Source: Acidobacteriota bacterium (GTDB taxonomy: Bacteria; Acidobacteriota; Aminicenantia; Aminicenantales; Aminicenantaceae). From it: a stretch of 36,318 nucleotides of DNA. Of this stretch, positions 7,646 to 15,083 are shown piece by piece (the first letter of the stretch is position 1; the number at the start of each line of letters is the position of its first letter). Below the pieces are notes generated by a model. That model did not search any database, was not told where the DNA came from, and saw only the letters and a program-made list of their open reading frames with translations. A program made the translations under genes and the position numbers. Location of the stretch: contig DAOVDI010000014.1 of the NCBI GenBank assembly GCA_030669585.1, positions 1-36,318 of the forward strand, given 5' to 3'.

Positions 7646-8830
7646 ATGGCGATCAGAAGAATAAAATCCGGTGTTCATTCCGTAGGTGCGATCGACTGGG
7701 ACAGAAGGTTATTTGATGAACTCATTCCACTTCCTGACGGAACAAGCTATAACGCATATTTTATCCAGGGCAGTGAAAAAACAGCGCTCATAGATACAGT
7801 TGACCCTACAAAAGCGCAAGAACTCATAGAAAACCTCAAGAAACTCGGAGTTGATAATATTGATTATGTCATATCTAACCATGCTGAAAAGGATCACTCT
7901 GGAACAATCCCAAAAATTCTAGAGCTATTCCCTAACGCCAGAGTTGTTACTAATGCGAAATGCAAAGAAATGCTTAAAGATCTAATGTTAATCCCTGAAA
8001 ATAAATTAATAGAAATAAACGATGCAGATACTTTATCTTTGGGAAATAAGACCCTCCAATTCATTATTACTCCATGGGTCCATTGGCCCGAAACAATGCT
8101 GTCTTATCTTATAGAAGATAAAATATTATTCCCTTGCGATCTTTTCGGGTCACATCTTGCCACCAGTGATTTATATGCAACAGATGAGGCAAGAGTCTAT
8201 GACGCAGCCAAGATGTATTATGCAGAAATCATGATGCCGTTCAGGAATCTCATAAAAAAGCACATGGAAAAACTCGAACAGTTTAAGATTGAGATGATTG
8301 CACCCAGTCATGGTCCTATCTATAACAAGCCTGAATTTATTCTCAATGCCTACAAGGATTGGATCTCTGATCAGGTTAAAAACGAAGTCATCATCCCGTA
8401 CGTTTCAATGCATGGGAGCACGGAAAAGATGGTAAATCATTTGGTTGATGCCCTCATAAAAAGGGAGGTAACCGTAAAACCTTTTAATTTAACCAAAACA
8501 GATATTGGAGAACTGGCAAAATCACTTGTGGATGCCGCAACTATTATTATTGCTTCTCCAACAGTCTTGATTGGTCCTCATCCAGCCGTAGTATATGCAA
8601 CTTATCTTGCCAATGCCCTGAGGCCAAAAACCAGATATGTATCGGTTATTGGATCCTATGGCTGGGGTGGAAAGATGCTGGAGAAAATTGTCGGCACTGT
8701 TGGTAATCTTAAGGTAGAAGTTCTCTCGACAATTATTATAAAGGGCTACCCAAAAAAAGAAGATCTCGATGCATTGGAAAAACTGGCGGATGAAATATTT
8801 ACAAAGCATAAGGAATTAGGAATTATTTAA
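7646..8830 (+). CDS. fprA: Flavodiiron protein (rubredoxin:oxygen/NO oxidoreductase, FprA type)
   Basis: A 394-residue class A flavodiiron protein. The N-terminal metallo-beta-lactamase-like domain has all seven diiron ligands: His79, Glu81, Asp83 and His84 in HAEKDH, His146 in WVHWPE, Asp165 in CDLFGSH and His222 in SHGPIY. The C-terminal flavodoxin domain (~250-394) has the phosphate loop SMHGSTEKM and the FMN loops around [10 protein letters not shown] and SYGWGGK. The enzyme reduces O2 to water or NO to N2O in the cytoplasm with electrons from rubredoxin, here from the adjacent fusion protein. The start is 1 bp after the fusion gene's stop, with a GAAAAGG upstream. It has no C-terminal rubredoxin, consistent with the carrier being supplied by the neighbour. 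Confidence 0.95.
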   Translation: MAIRRIKSGVHSVGAIDWDRRLFDELIPLPDGTSYNAYFIQGSEKTALIDTVDPTKAQELIENLKKLGVDNIDYVISNHAEKDHSGTIPKILELFPNARVVTNAKCKEMLKDLMLIPENKLIEINDADTLSLGNKTLQFIITPWVHWPETMLSYLIEDKILFPCDLFGSHLATSDLYATDEARVYDAAKMYYAEIMMPFRNLIKKHMEKLEQFKIEMIAPSHGPIYNKPEFILNAYKDWISDQVKNEVIIPYVSMHGSTEKMVNHLVDALIKREVTVKPFNLTKTDIGELAKSLVDAATIIIASPTVLIGPHPAVVYATYLANALRPKTRYVSVIGSYGWGGKMLEKIVGTVGNLKVEVLSTIIIKGYPKKEDLDALEKLADEIFTKHKELGII

Positions 8831-8844
8831 AAAGGAGATTTAAA

Positions 8845-9219
8845 ATGACAAAACGATTACAGATTTTTAAATGTGAAATCTGCGGTAATATTGTAGATGT
8901 ATTGCATAGTGGCGTAGGAGAGCTTGTATGTTGTGGACAGCCGATGGTTCTTCAAAAGGAAAAGACAGAAGATGAGGGCAATGAAAAACATGTCCCTGTT
9001 ATTGAACGCACTGAAAAAGGAATAAAGGTAAAGGTAGGTACTGTTAATCATCCGATGGAAGAAAATCATTATATTGAATGGATAGAGGTCATTTCTGATG
9101 GCCGGGCTTACCGGAAATTTCTCAACCCGGGTGATTCTCCGGAAACGGATTTTGCAATAAGTCATGATAAAGTCGAAGCCAGAGAATATTGCAGTATCCA
9201 TGGTTTATGGAAGAGTTAA
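8845..9219 (+). CDS. dfx: Desulfoferrodoxin (two-iron superoxide reductase)
   Basis: A 124-residue desulfoferrodoxin. The N-terminal desulforedoxin domain has four Cys iron ligands (Cys10, Cys13, Cys29, Cys30). The C-terminal superoxide reductase centre has His49, His69, His75, His119 and Cys116, with the Glu47-Lys48 pair of the active-site lid. It reduces superoxide to hydrogen peroxide in the cytoplasm using rubredoxin, without making O2. A GGAGAT ribosome site precedes the ATG by 8 bp. It lies between the flavodiiron and rubrerythrin genes, so the peroxide product can be removed by the next gene product. Confidence 0.96.
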   Translation: MTKRLQIFKCEICGNIVDVLHSGVGELVCCGQPMVLQKEKTEDEGNEKHVPVIERTEKGIKVKVGTVNHPMEENHYIEWIEVISDGRAYRKFLNPGDSPETDFAISHDKVEAREYCSIHGLWKS

Positions 9220-9241
9220 ATTTATTGAAAGAGGAGATGAA

Positions 9242-9817
9242 ATGAAAAGTTTAAAAGGAACTAGAACGGAAAAAAATATTTTGACAGCTTTTGCGGGCGA
9301 GTCTCAAGCAAGAAACCGTTATACGTATTTTGCCTCGAAGGCAAAGAAGGAGGGATATGTTCAGATTGCTAATATTTTCCAGGAAACGGCTGACAATGAA
9401 AAGGAACATGCTGAACGGCTTTTTAAATTCCTGGAAGGCGGAGAAGCTGAAATTTCTGCGTCCTTTCCTGCAGGAATTATTGGAACTACTGCAGAAAATT
9501 TAAAAGCCTCTGCAGCCGGGGAGAATCATGAACATACGACTATGTACCCTGAATTTGCCAAAATCGCAGATGAAGAAGGATTCCCTGAAGTTGCCGGCAC
9601 AATGAGAGCTATAGCCGTTGCAGAAGCGCAGCATGAGAAAAGATACCTTGGTCTGCTTAAAAATGTCATAGAAGGCAAAGTTTTTAAAAAAGATAGTCCG
9701 GTAAAATGGAGATGCAATAACTGCGGTTATATTCATGAAGGCGACGAAGCTCCCAAAGAATGTCCTGCATGCGCCCATCCACAAGCACACTTTGAACTTT
9801 TGTGTGAAAATTATTAG
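9242..9817 (+). CDS. rbr: Rubrerythrin
   Basis: A 191-residue rubrerythrin. The N-terminal ferritin-like four-helix domain carries diiron ligands in FAGESQAR (Glu20), [13 protein letters not shown] (Glu53, His56), [13 protein letters not shown] and [10 protein letters not shown]. The C-terminal rubredoxin-like domain has CNNCGY and CPAC. It reduces hydrogen peroxide in the cytoplasm with electrons from rubredoxin or the Hrb-type carrier. The reading frame is open farther upstream, but the ATG at 9242 has GAGGAG at 9231-9236 and matches the family start; a longer reading would overlap the desulfoferrodoxin gene. Confidence 0.96.
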   Translation: MKSLKGTRTEKNILTAFAGESQARNRYTYFASKAKKEGYVQIANIFQETADNEKEHAERLFKFLEGGEAEISASFPAGIIGTTAENLKASAAGENHEHTTMYPEFAKIADEEGFPEVAGTMRAIAVAEAQHEKRYLGLLKNVIEGKVFKKDSPVKWRCNNCGYIHEGDEAPKECPACAHPQAHFELLCENY

Positions 9818-9866
9818 AGATTAAGATACTGCCAAAAATAAATAATAGAAATAAGGAGATAAAAAT

Positions 9867-9899
9867 TTGATCGATCCGTTAAAGGAGATTTTTTTATGA
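9867..9899 (+). other. Possible 10-codon leader ORF coupled to the next gene
   Basis: AAGGAG at 9853-9858 precedes a TTG at 9867. This opens a 10-codon frame (MIDPLKEIFL) whose TGA overlaps the ATG of the next gene (ATGA at 9896-9899). A second AAAGGAG lies inside it and serves the next gene. It may be a translational coupling device or mere chance; nothing else supports expression. Confidence 0.2.
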
Positions 9900-10645
9900 A
9901 AAGAGTTTTTAACTGGACGGTTAATGTGAGTCTTATATTTATAGCCGCCTCCGCACTGACATATACAATCCATTATCTTCTTTTCCGTGATACACATCAT
10001 ATTTTTATTTACATGATTGGAGACTTTGGTTTTCTTTTCATAGATGTACTGCTGGTTGTTTTATTTATCGAGCGCATTCTTTCCCGCAGAGATAAGCAAT
10101 CAATGATGAAGAAGTTAAATATGATTATCGGCACCTTCTTCAGTGAAGTCGGGATGGATTTACTCAAAAAGTTTTCGGCCTTTGTGAATAATGCAGAAAA
10201 TCTTGAGAAAAAATTGAAAATATCGCCTTTATGGAGAAAGAAGGACTTTCAGAAGGCTATTACTGCAGCTCAAGAGTTTTCTTATGAAATAAAAATTGAT
10301 AAAGACAAATTATGCGAGCTCCGTGATTTTCTTCTTGATAAGCGCTCATTCATGATGCGATTGCTGGAAAATCCAAATCTACTCGAGCATGAAAGTTTTA
10401 CAGACCTCTTGTGGGCAATCTTTCATCTTACCGAAGAACTGGCCTTTAGAAAGGACAAGTTAGAAGAACTTCCCCAAGAGGATTATAATCATATTGCCAA
10501 TGATTTGAAGCGGGCCTATTCACAAATCACCAGCGTGTGGATCGCTTACACAGGTCATCTTAAAGAAAGTTATCCATTCCTGTTTTCCCTGGCGGCGAGG
10601 ATCAATCCTATGGACCCGAATGCCACTCCAATTATATCCAGCTAA
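9896..10645 (+). CDS. Two-TM membrane protein of unknown function in the oxidative-stress operon
   Basis: A 249-residue protein I cannot assign to a family. Two hydrophobic segments lie near the N-terminus (about 8-30 and 40-62), separated by a His-rich short loop (FRDTHHIFIY). A long cytoplasmic region rich in Lys, Glu and Leu follows and looks largely helical (~70-235), ending in NPMDPNATPIISS. It has no Cys and no obvious catalytic motif. An AAAGGAG precedes the ATG. It is in the same direction as, and 78 bp after, the rubrerythrin gene, so it may be the last gene of the operon. Co-occurrence suggests but does not prove a role in oxygen or redox stress. Confidence 0.7.
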   Translation: MKRVFNWTVNVSLIFIAASALTYTIHYLLFRDTHHIFIYMIGDFGFLFIDVLLVVLFIERILSRRDKQSMMKKLNMIIGTFFSEVGMDLLKKFSAFVNNAENLEKKLKISPLWRKKDFQKAITAAQEFSYEIKIDKDKLCELRDFLLDKRSFMMRLLENPNLLEHESFTDLLWAIFHLTEELAFRKDKLEELPQEDYNHIANDLKRAYSQITSVWIAYTGHLKESYPFLFSLAARINPMDPNATPIISS

Positions 10646-10780
10646 TACGGTGCTTCTATAAACGAGCCTTTAGGAGGTATTTAATGTCAGAAATCTTGGT
10701 ATAGCAAAAAGGCCTACAATTGAAGTCAGTAGAGATGAAAAAGTATTAGAAATATCGAAGTAAAGGATAAGGCAAAGAAA
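10646..10780 (+). other. Non-coding/decayed stretch with a ribosome-site-led broken small ORF
   Basis: TAGGAGGT at 10671-10678 precedes an ATG at 10684 whose frame stops after six codons (TAG). Reading from 10689 in another frame gives an uninterrupted stretch (RNLGIAKRPTIEVSRDEKVL... to a TAA at ~10761) that would join the ATG if one base were inserted. This looks like a small gene with a frameshift, or the start of a gene lost by deletion. I do not recognise the peptide. Confidence 0.25.
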
Positions 10781-11287
10781 TCAGTTTTGTGCGGCAAGAG
10801 TTAAAATCCATCTGGCAAAAGACCTTGCGTCTTCCAGGTCGTTTCTATCAGGATGAGTGCTGGCAGAAACAGCCATTTCTGCCCAGACTTTATGTTCTGG
10901 CGATTTCTCCAGAACCTCAAGTGCCTGAGGAGAGACTTTTCCGCGGCATGAAAAACTGCCCAGTATTTTTGCTTTTGAGGCCAGCACAAACGCATATTCC
11001 AGGGCCTGTCGAGAAAGCCGGCTGCCGGTAAGCGACCCATAAGTTGAAAATAAAGCGATTTTTTTGTTCGGGGGAATATTTCTCAAGATTCCTTCAAGAG
11101 GGAAGGGAATGCTGTGAGAATAAACTGGGAATCCGATAAAAATAAGGCTGTATTCCTCGATTTCCTGTTCCTGAAGTTCATTAACAGGCTTGATTGCTTT
11201 ATTGCCTGCCAATGTCATATAGATAGCATCAGCAATTTTTTTTGTGTTTCCTGTATTGCTGAAATATGTTACAAGAGTTCTTGGCAT
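10781..11287 (-). CDS. Flavodoxin-like protein
   Basis: A 168-residue flavodoxin-fold protein. The N-terminal FMN phosphate loop is TYFSNTGNTKKIAD, the loop after the second strand is IFIGFPVYSHSIPFPL, and a third loop (LFSTYGSLTGS) contributes to the flavin site. The C-terminal half has a single Cys (SCRGK) and is typical of flavodoxin-family proteins from anaerobes that are not classical flavodoxins. It probably carries FMN and acts as a one- or two-electron carrier in the cytoplasm; the partner is unknown. The ATG has AGGGAG 7 bp upstream. It faces the oxidative-stress operon, separated by the decayed stretch. Confidence 0.85.
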   Translation of the reverse strand: MPRTLVTYFSNTGNTKKIADAIYMTLAGNKAIKPVNELQEQEIEEYSLIFIGFPVYSHSIPFPLEGILRNIPPNKKIALFSTYGSLTGSRLSRQALEYAFVLASKAKILGSFSCRGKVSPQALEVLEKSPEHKVWAEMAVSASTHPDRNDLEDARSFARWILTLAAQN

Positions 11288-11369
11288 AAAAATACTCCCT
11301 GTCAGAATTTATAGCACAAAGGAATTTCCTTTTAGCTCCTCTGAGAATTAACTATCTTTATGTCCAATT

Positions 11370-11410
11370 TTTTGCTTTTGATATTAGTTTTTATTAATAT
11401 CAAAGCAAAA
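11370..11410. terminator. Strong hairpin between the DNA glycosylase and flavodoxin genes
   Basis: TTTTGCTTTTGATATTA at 11370-11386 pairs with TTAATATCAAAGCAAAA at 11394-11410, about 16 bp of stem with one bulged T and a 7-nt loop. It lies 25 bp after the stop of the minus-strand glycosylase gene, where a terminator is expected. It lacks a clean downstream T-run on either strand, so it may instead be an RNA-stabilising hairpin or a protein site upstream of the flavodoxin gene. Confidence 0.4.
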
Positions 11411-11435
11411 TATCATGGTCAATTACAGTTTCTAT

Positions 11436-12056
11436 TTATTTCAACACTTTACCTGTCTTTTTATACCACATATACAAGTCAAGTTCAGCAGAAGTTGTTC
11501 CCAATTTACATGCAATATCTATGAATTGTTTTTCTATTGCCAAATAAATATTCTTTGATAAATTCTTAGGTTTTTGTTTGATATAACCCTGTTCATCCAA
11601 TAAATTAATAATGTGCCTGTCAAGTATAGCATAATCAAAATACCCAACATTTCTTAAGAAGTGGCTGCTTTCTTTCCACCCAAGGCCCTTTATGTTTTTA
11701 ACCAACCATTCTCTTGGCTCTTTTTCTTTCTTTATAATTTCTTTTATATTTTTATGTTTTCTTGCTTCGATTATGTATTTGGTTTTTTTGTTATGAAAAC
11801 GGTGTTTGTTTCTTTTTATGCAATTATATAAACTATCTTGAGGCTTACTCAAAAAGCCGTTAGCACCAAATTCTTCTTGAATGCTGAGTGCTGTGCGTGC
11901 TTTTGAATTTGCTGTTAGAATACAAAAACACAACTCACAGAACCAGTCGTCATTTCCTTTTTTACCAAGGTCTTCAAATTCTTTTAATCTTTTGTTTACT
12001 GTTTTTGAAATAGGTGATTGCTTTAGCTTTTTTATTGTTTTAATTAGTTGATTCAC
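11436..12056 (-). CDS. ogg: 8-oxoguanine DNA glycosylase/AP lyase, Ogg2 type
   Basis: A 206-residue helix-hairpin-helix DNA glycosylase of the Ogg2 (archaeal-type N-glycosylase/DNA lyase) family. The hairpin-helix motif NIKGLGWKESSHFLRNVGY contains the catalytic Lys128, and the following AILDRHI holds the catalytic Asp146. The C-terminus is Lys-rich and ends close to the protein fold, as in the family. It removes 8-oxoguanine from oxidised DNA and nicks the abasic site. The start is GTG at 12056 with a GGGGA upstream. Lys-rich composition and low GC match the AT-rich zone around it. It is mainly an archaeal family also found in scattered anaerobic bacteria, so horizontal origin is plausible. 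Confidence 0.85.
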   Translation of the reverse strand: MNQLIKTIKKLKQSPISKTVNKRLKEFEDLGKKGNDDWFCELCFCILTANSKARTALSIQEEFGANGFLSKPQDSLYNCIKRNKHRFHNKKTKYIIEARKHKNIKEIIKKEKEPREWLVKNIKGLGWKESSHFLRNVGYFDYAILDRHIINLLDEQGYIKQKPKNLSKNIYLAIEKQFIDIACKLGTTSAELDLYMWYKKTGKVLK

Positions 12057-12270
12057 GAAGATCCCCAGTTTTGTCGATTACATCTGTAAAAAAAAGATCA
12101 AGAATTTACCCAAAAATTCGAGCTTGAAAGTGTAGCAGAATGGAGGAAATACTGTAAAGAATAAAAATATGGTGCTTCCTCAGGAAAGTGTTGTTACTTG
12201 ATCAAACATACTCACCAAGTTATTATTTTCAATCTAGTTAGGAATAACTATATAATTGGGAAAATGAATA
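12057..12270. other. Intergenic stretch with a possible gene relic
   Basis: No intact gene is visible. On the plus strand, ~12095-12157 translates as an uninterrupted FTQKFELESVAEWRKYCKE before a TAA. The AEWRKYCK motif is reminiscent of the integrase-repeat (PHINT) units of some phage integrases, but the match is too short to rely on. The rest is AT-rich with no recognised element. Confidence 0.2.
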
Positions 12271-12630
12271 ATGAAGTATAAGCCCGTAAAGGATCGCTGC
12301 TGCCAGAATGAAAAATGCCAGAATTATCGCAATATTAAAACACTCCTGAATCAGGTGATCGATTCTTGCCGAATAGTAAATCCCTTCATCTTCACAACCG
12401 ATGGTTTTGAGCCTTATTCTTGGGTTGCTAAAAGCTTTTTGAATTCTATTTGTTTGTATGCGCAAGTCATCAAGAAACGCCGGAAGAATCGTGTCATTAA
12501 AGTAGAACGACAATTGATCATTGGGACCAAACAAAAGATGGAACAACTCCTGTTTGAATCAGAGGATTCCTCTACAATCAACACATCATTTATGGAGCGA
12601 CTTAATCTTTTCCTCCAAGTAAAAGTATGA
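12271..12630 (+). pseudogene. IS1-like/DDE transposase remnant with internal deletion
   Basis: A 119-codon frame that reads as the two ends of a transposase joined together. The start (KPVKDRCCQNEKCQNYRNI) resembles the Cys-rich N-terminal zinc finger of IS1-like transposases. From residue ~37 it jumps to a catalytic-core segment (FTTDGFEPYSW, ICLYAQVIKKRRKNRVIKVERQLIIGTKQKMEQLL, EDSSTINTSFMERLNL) typical of the region around and after the second catalytic Asp. The middle and the extreme C-terminus are missing. No inverted repeats are evident. It ends within 8 bp of the CARDB-repeat gene stop on the other strand. The family assignment is from memory of the motif and is moderately sure. Confidence 0.6.
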
Positions 12631-12637
12631 GTTCGGA

Positions 12638-13507
12638 TTATTTTTTACGACACGTCAGGCTAACGGTTTTGGAATTGTTGTTTAAGTTTGATTCATTGGC
12701 CACATTGTTTACATTGATGATCGTCATTTTTACACTGAGAGTTTCCTGTGGGTTCAGTGCACGTTTGAATCCTGTGAGGCTAACCGAAGCCCCGGGAGTT
12801 TTTAACAATTTTGAAGGATCTACTACATTTAATGTATAGCCTCCCCAGCCTGAGTTTTCAGCAATGGCCTGGACTGCGACACTATCATTCGGAGGCAGAT
12901 TATACGCACCATCAGCAACACCTGCAGATCCCTGGTTTTTAATGGTCACTTTAACCATACAATTTTTGTCCAGTTCGATTCTCTCCACAATCAGGTCACA
13001 TTGTTTTTGGCGGCACGTCAGGCTAACGGTTTTGGAATTGTTGTTTAAGTTTGATTCATTGGCCACATTGTTTGTATTGATGATCATCATTTTTACACTG
13101 AGAATTTCCTGTGGATTCAGTGCACGTTTGAATCCCGTGAAGCTGACCGAAGCCCCGGGAGTTTTTAATAACTTTTTAGGATCGACTATATTTAATATAT
13201 AGCCTCCCCAGCCTGAGTTTTCAGCAATGGCCTGGATTGCAACACCTGTTTTTGGTGGACTGTCATAAGCAGCATCAGCAACACCTGCAGATCCCTGGTT
13301 TTTAATGGTCACTTTAACCATACAATTTTTGTCCAGTTCGATTTTCTCCACAATCAAATCGCATTTTTTTAATTTGATTTTCTGGGGTACAGGTTTTTTA
13401 AACTTTTGTTGTTCCCCTGCGCTAGCTATTCCGAACAGAGTGAATCCAAATAAAAAGATCATCATTGTGATTAATTGAATTTGGTATGTTTGGAAATGTT
13501 TTCTCAT
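12638..13507 (-). CDS. Secreted protein with two tandem CARDB-like repeats
   Basis: A 289-residue exported protein. The N-terminus is a Sec signal peptide (basic MRKHFQ, a long hydrophobic core, probable cleavage after GIASA). After a short basic linker come two nearly identical repeats of 121 residues, each starting CDLIVE(K/R)IELDKNCMVKVTIKNQGSAGVAD and ending NVANESNLNNNSKTVSLTC. This is the CARDB-type immunoglobulin-like fold seen in cell-surface proteins. The repeats are also near identical in DNA with a 363-bp period, indicating recent duplication. A GGAGGG precedes the ATG. The gene may have lost a third repeat: codons after the stop read SELIL, matching CDLIV of a next repeat, right where the transposase relic lies. 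A surface or adhesive role is likely but unproven. Confidence 0.8.
   Translation of the reverse strand: MRKHFQTYQIQLITMMIFLFGFTLFGIASAGEQQKFKKPVPQKIKLKKCDLIVEKIELDKNCMVKVTIKNQGSAGVADAAYDSPPKTGVAIQAIAENSGWGGYILNIVDPKKLLKTPGASVSFTGFKRALNPQEILSVKMMIINTNNVANESNLNNNSKTVSLTCRQKQCDLIVERIELDKNCMVKVTIKNQGSAGVADGAYNLPPNDSVAVQAIAENSGWGGYTLNVVDPSKLLKTPGASVSLTGFKRALNPQETLSVKMTIINVNNVANESNLNNNSKTVSLTCRKK
12651..13376 (-). repeat. Direct tandem repeat, period 363 bp, inside the CARDB gene
   Basis: Two copies of about 363 bp (roughly 12651-13013 and 13014-13376) are near identical in DNA; the anchor CACGTCAGGCTAACGGTTTT recurs at 12651 and 13014. They encode the two CARDB-like domains. The high identity suggests recent duplication or ongoing recombination, so copy number may vary between strains. 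Confidence 0.85.
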
Positions 13508-13878
13508 TTTTCCCTCCTTTTTTTTATTTTATTTTTAAGATCAATCTTTTTCGGATTAATTTTCTCCTCATCGAATTAATCTCACTTAATATAATTATAT
13601 AAAAATAAATAAAATAAATCTTAAAAAAAATAAATTTCATAAAAAAAATAACGCTAGTGTACAATCTTGTTCGCAACTTTTGATTTAAGGAGGTAGCCAT
13701 CGCAAACTCTTTTCTATTAAAAAAACAAATTCATTGAAAGGGGTAATTAACGATGGCTACTAGTAAAAATCATCGGGGTTTTAAAAAAAAATTCTAGTGG
13801 AGTTCATAGGATGGGAATCCAAAATGTCTTAAAAAAAAGAATGGATCGGCTCCAGCTGGCAGAGATGCAAGGTCCATT
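13508..13878. other. AT-rich intergenic region with a 10-bp inverted repeat
   Basis: No convincing gene. 13560-13660 is almost pure A/T. GTAGCCATCG (13693-13702) is repeated inverted as CGATGGCTAC (13751-13760). An AAGGAGG (13687-13693) abuts the left copy. A GAAAGGGG (13736-13743) precedes an ATG at 13753 that opens only 14 codons (MATSKNHRGFKKKF) before a TAG. This could be the start of a deleted gene. A plus-strand frame at 13811-14017 is the shadow of the transposase relic on the other strand. Confidence 0.4.
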
Positions 13879-14534
13879 TTATGCGCAACATCCTGGCCAA
13901 ATCACACGATTTCCGATTCTAAGAAATACTCCTCTCTCTTCGGCTGCCATCAAGAGTTCCTGCTGGACACGTTGTGGAGGGGGAGGCCGTTCAGCCATGA
14001 AGGTGAGTTTGAGGTGATCGATAATTTTGTAACTTTATGATCTTCTATGAAAGTGATGATTGACATCTGGCCTCTACACGAGGGGCACAACAAAGGATCA
14101 ACTTCATAGACTTTTCTTATCATCTCCGCCCAGCCTTTGGAGGGCACATATTTCCCACAGAGACAGAGATCAGAGAGGAGGTGCCTTTTGTACTTGAAAA
14201 ATATCCTCAGCATCTTTGGGACAGTGAATACCACCTGGCGGTGGTGTATATCCAATACAAGTTCTTCCCGCATCCATTCGCCCCACTCTTCGCGTCTTTT
14301 GGCATGACATGACGGACAAAATCCCCGGCCGTGACAAGAAAACATCAGCAGCCTCTCCAGGCCACAATCTTTACACTGAATCCGCGCAAATCCGTTCTTC
14401 GGATTACAGCAATCAAGGTATTTATTCACAACATCCTGTATTATGGGACGTAAGTACCCATACTCCTTTGTAGATAGATCGTATGAATTAATACAGTTAG
14501 ATTCGATTGATCCAAAATAATTTGGAACTTGCAT
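13879..14534 (-). pseudogene. IS91-family transposase remnant, internally deleted and frameshifted
   Basis: The minus strand encodes an IS91-type transposase in pieces. The N-terminal part has EYGYLRPIIQDVVNKYLDC, CKDCG, FSCHGRGFCPSCHAKRREEWGEWM and HRQVVFTVPKMLRIFFKYKRHL, the zinc-binding domain of the family. It then jumps straight to the C-terminal WAEMIRKVYEVDPLLCPSCRGQMSIITFIEDHKV, omitting the ~200-residue catalytic middle with the HUH/Tyr residues. After HKVT a one-base loss shifts the frame; in the other frame the family tail continues (KIIDHLKLTFMAERPPPPQRVQQELL) to a stop at 13879. The extreme N-terminus is also missing. It cannot encode an active transposase. Confidence 0.8.
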
Positions 14535-14563
14535 TTAACTACAAATTAATTATAAAATAATTA
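14529..14563 (+). promoter_or_regulatory. Promoter and palindromic operator of the brnT-brnA operon
   Basis: TTGCAT at 14529-14534 and TATAAA at 14551-14556 are 16 bp apart. A 17-bp palindrome, TAATTAT-AAA-ATAATTA (14547-14563), covers the -10 box and reaches the first base of the ATG. This is a natural site for autorepression by the BrnA antitoxin. The transcript would be nearly leaderless, and no Shine-Dalgarno precedes the ATG. Confidence 0.45.
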
Positions 14564-14862
14564 TGAAAGACGTACGATTTGAGTGGGACAGAAAAAAGGA
14601 TCTAGCCAATTTTCGGAATCACGGTGTTGAATTTGATGAGGCCAAAACTGTTTTTTATGATGAACATGCAATTGAATTTTATGATAAAGATCATTCTTTG
14701 AAGGAAGCCCGCTTTTTGATGATAGGATTGAGCTCAAAATTTAGGATACTGCTTGTGAGTTATACAGTAAGGGAAGGAATTGATGAAGATTTAATTAGAA
14801 TAATATCTTCTCGAAAGGCGACAAAAAGCGAACAGAAAGTCTATTTTGAGAGATCAATATGA
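14563..14862 (+). CDS. brnT: BrnT family ribonuclease toxin
   Basis: A 99-residue BrnT (DUF497) toxin. Family motifs are FEWDRKKDLANFRNHGVEFDEAKTVF, the IGLSSKFRILLVSYT strand pair, and the C-terminal IRIISSRKATKSEQKVYFE. BrnT is an RelE-like RNase that inhibits translation and is neutralised by the BrnA protein encoded next to it. The gene overlaps brnA by 4 bp (ATGA), the usual toxin-first arrangement for this pair. It follows the IS91 relic directly, so its -35 region lies within DNA at the edge of that relic. Confidence 0.92.
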   Translation: MKDVRFEWDRKKDLANFRNHGVEFDEAKTVFYDEHAIEFYDKDHSLKEARFLMIGLSSKFRILLVSYTVREGIDEDLIRIISSRKATKSEQKVYFERSI

Positions 14863-15083
14863 AAAAAGAATACAATCTTAACAAGATGAAAGGTAGAAAA
14901 AACCCCTATGCAAATCGTCTGAAAAAACAGATAACGATTCGTTTGGATAATACTACAATAGAATATTTCAAAAAGCTTGCCAGTGAAACGGGATTCTCAT
15001 ACCAGACGCTTATTAATCTGTATCTGACGGACTGCGCTGAAAATCATAAGAAGCTAAAAGTCCAGTGGATCAAGCCCAGCTAA
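14859..15083 (+). CDS. brnA: BrnA family antitoxin (ribbon-helix-helix)
   Basis: A 74-residue BrnA/CopG-type antitoxin. The C-terminal half has the ribbon strand KKQITIRLDNTTIEYFKKLA and the two helices ETGFSYQTLINLYLTDCAENHKK of a ribbon-helix-helix DNA-binding domain. The N-terminal part (NLNKMKGRKNPYANRLK) matches the GRKNPYA segment common before the RHH in this antitoxin type. It binds BrnT and, as a complex, represses its own promoter; the palindrome over the -10 box is the probable target. It overlaps brnT by 4 bp. Confidence 0.9.
   Translation: MKKEYNLNKMKGRKNPYANRLKKQITIRLDNTTIEYFKKLASETGFSYQTLINLYLTDCAENHKKLKVQWIKPS

Noticed and set aside
12238-12546. A 102-codon minus-strand frame
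   Set aside because: The plus strand here encodes recognisable transposase motifs (TTDGFEPY, INTSFMERLNL); the minus frame is its shadow.
12638-13507. The 363-bp repeats as a CRISPR or mobile-element repeat
   Set aside because: There are only two long copies and both are coding, each giving one CARDB-like domain; there are no short repeats with unique spacers.
13811-14017. A 68-codon plus-strand frame
   Set aside because: It lies opposite the C-terminal part of the IS91-like relic, which is recognisable in the minus strand, so the plus frame is spurious.
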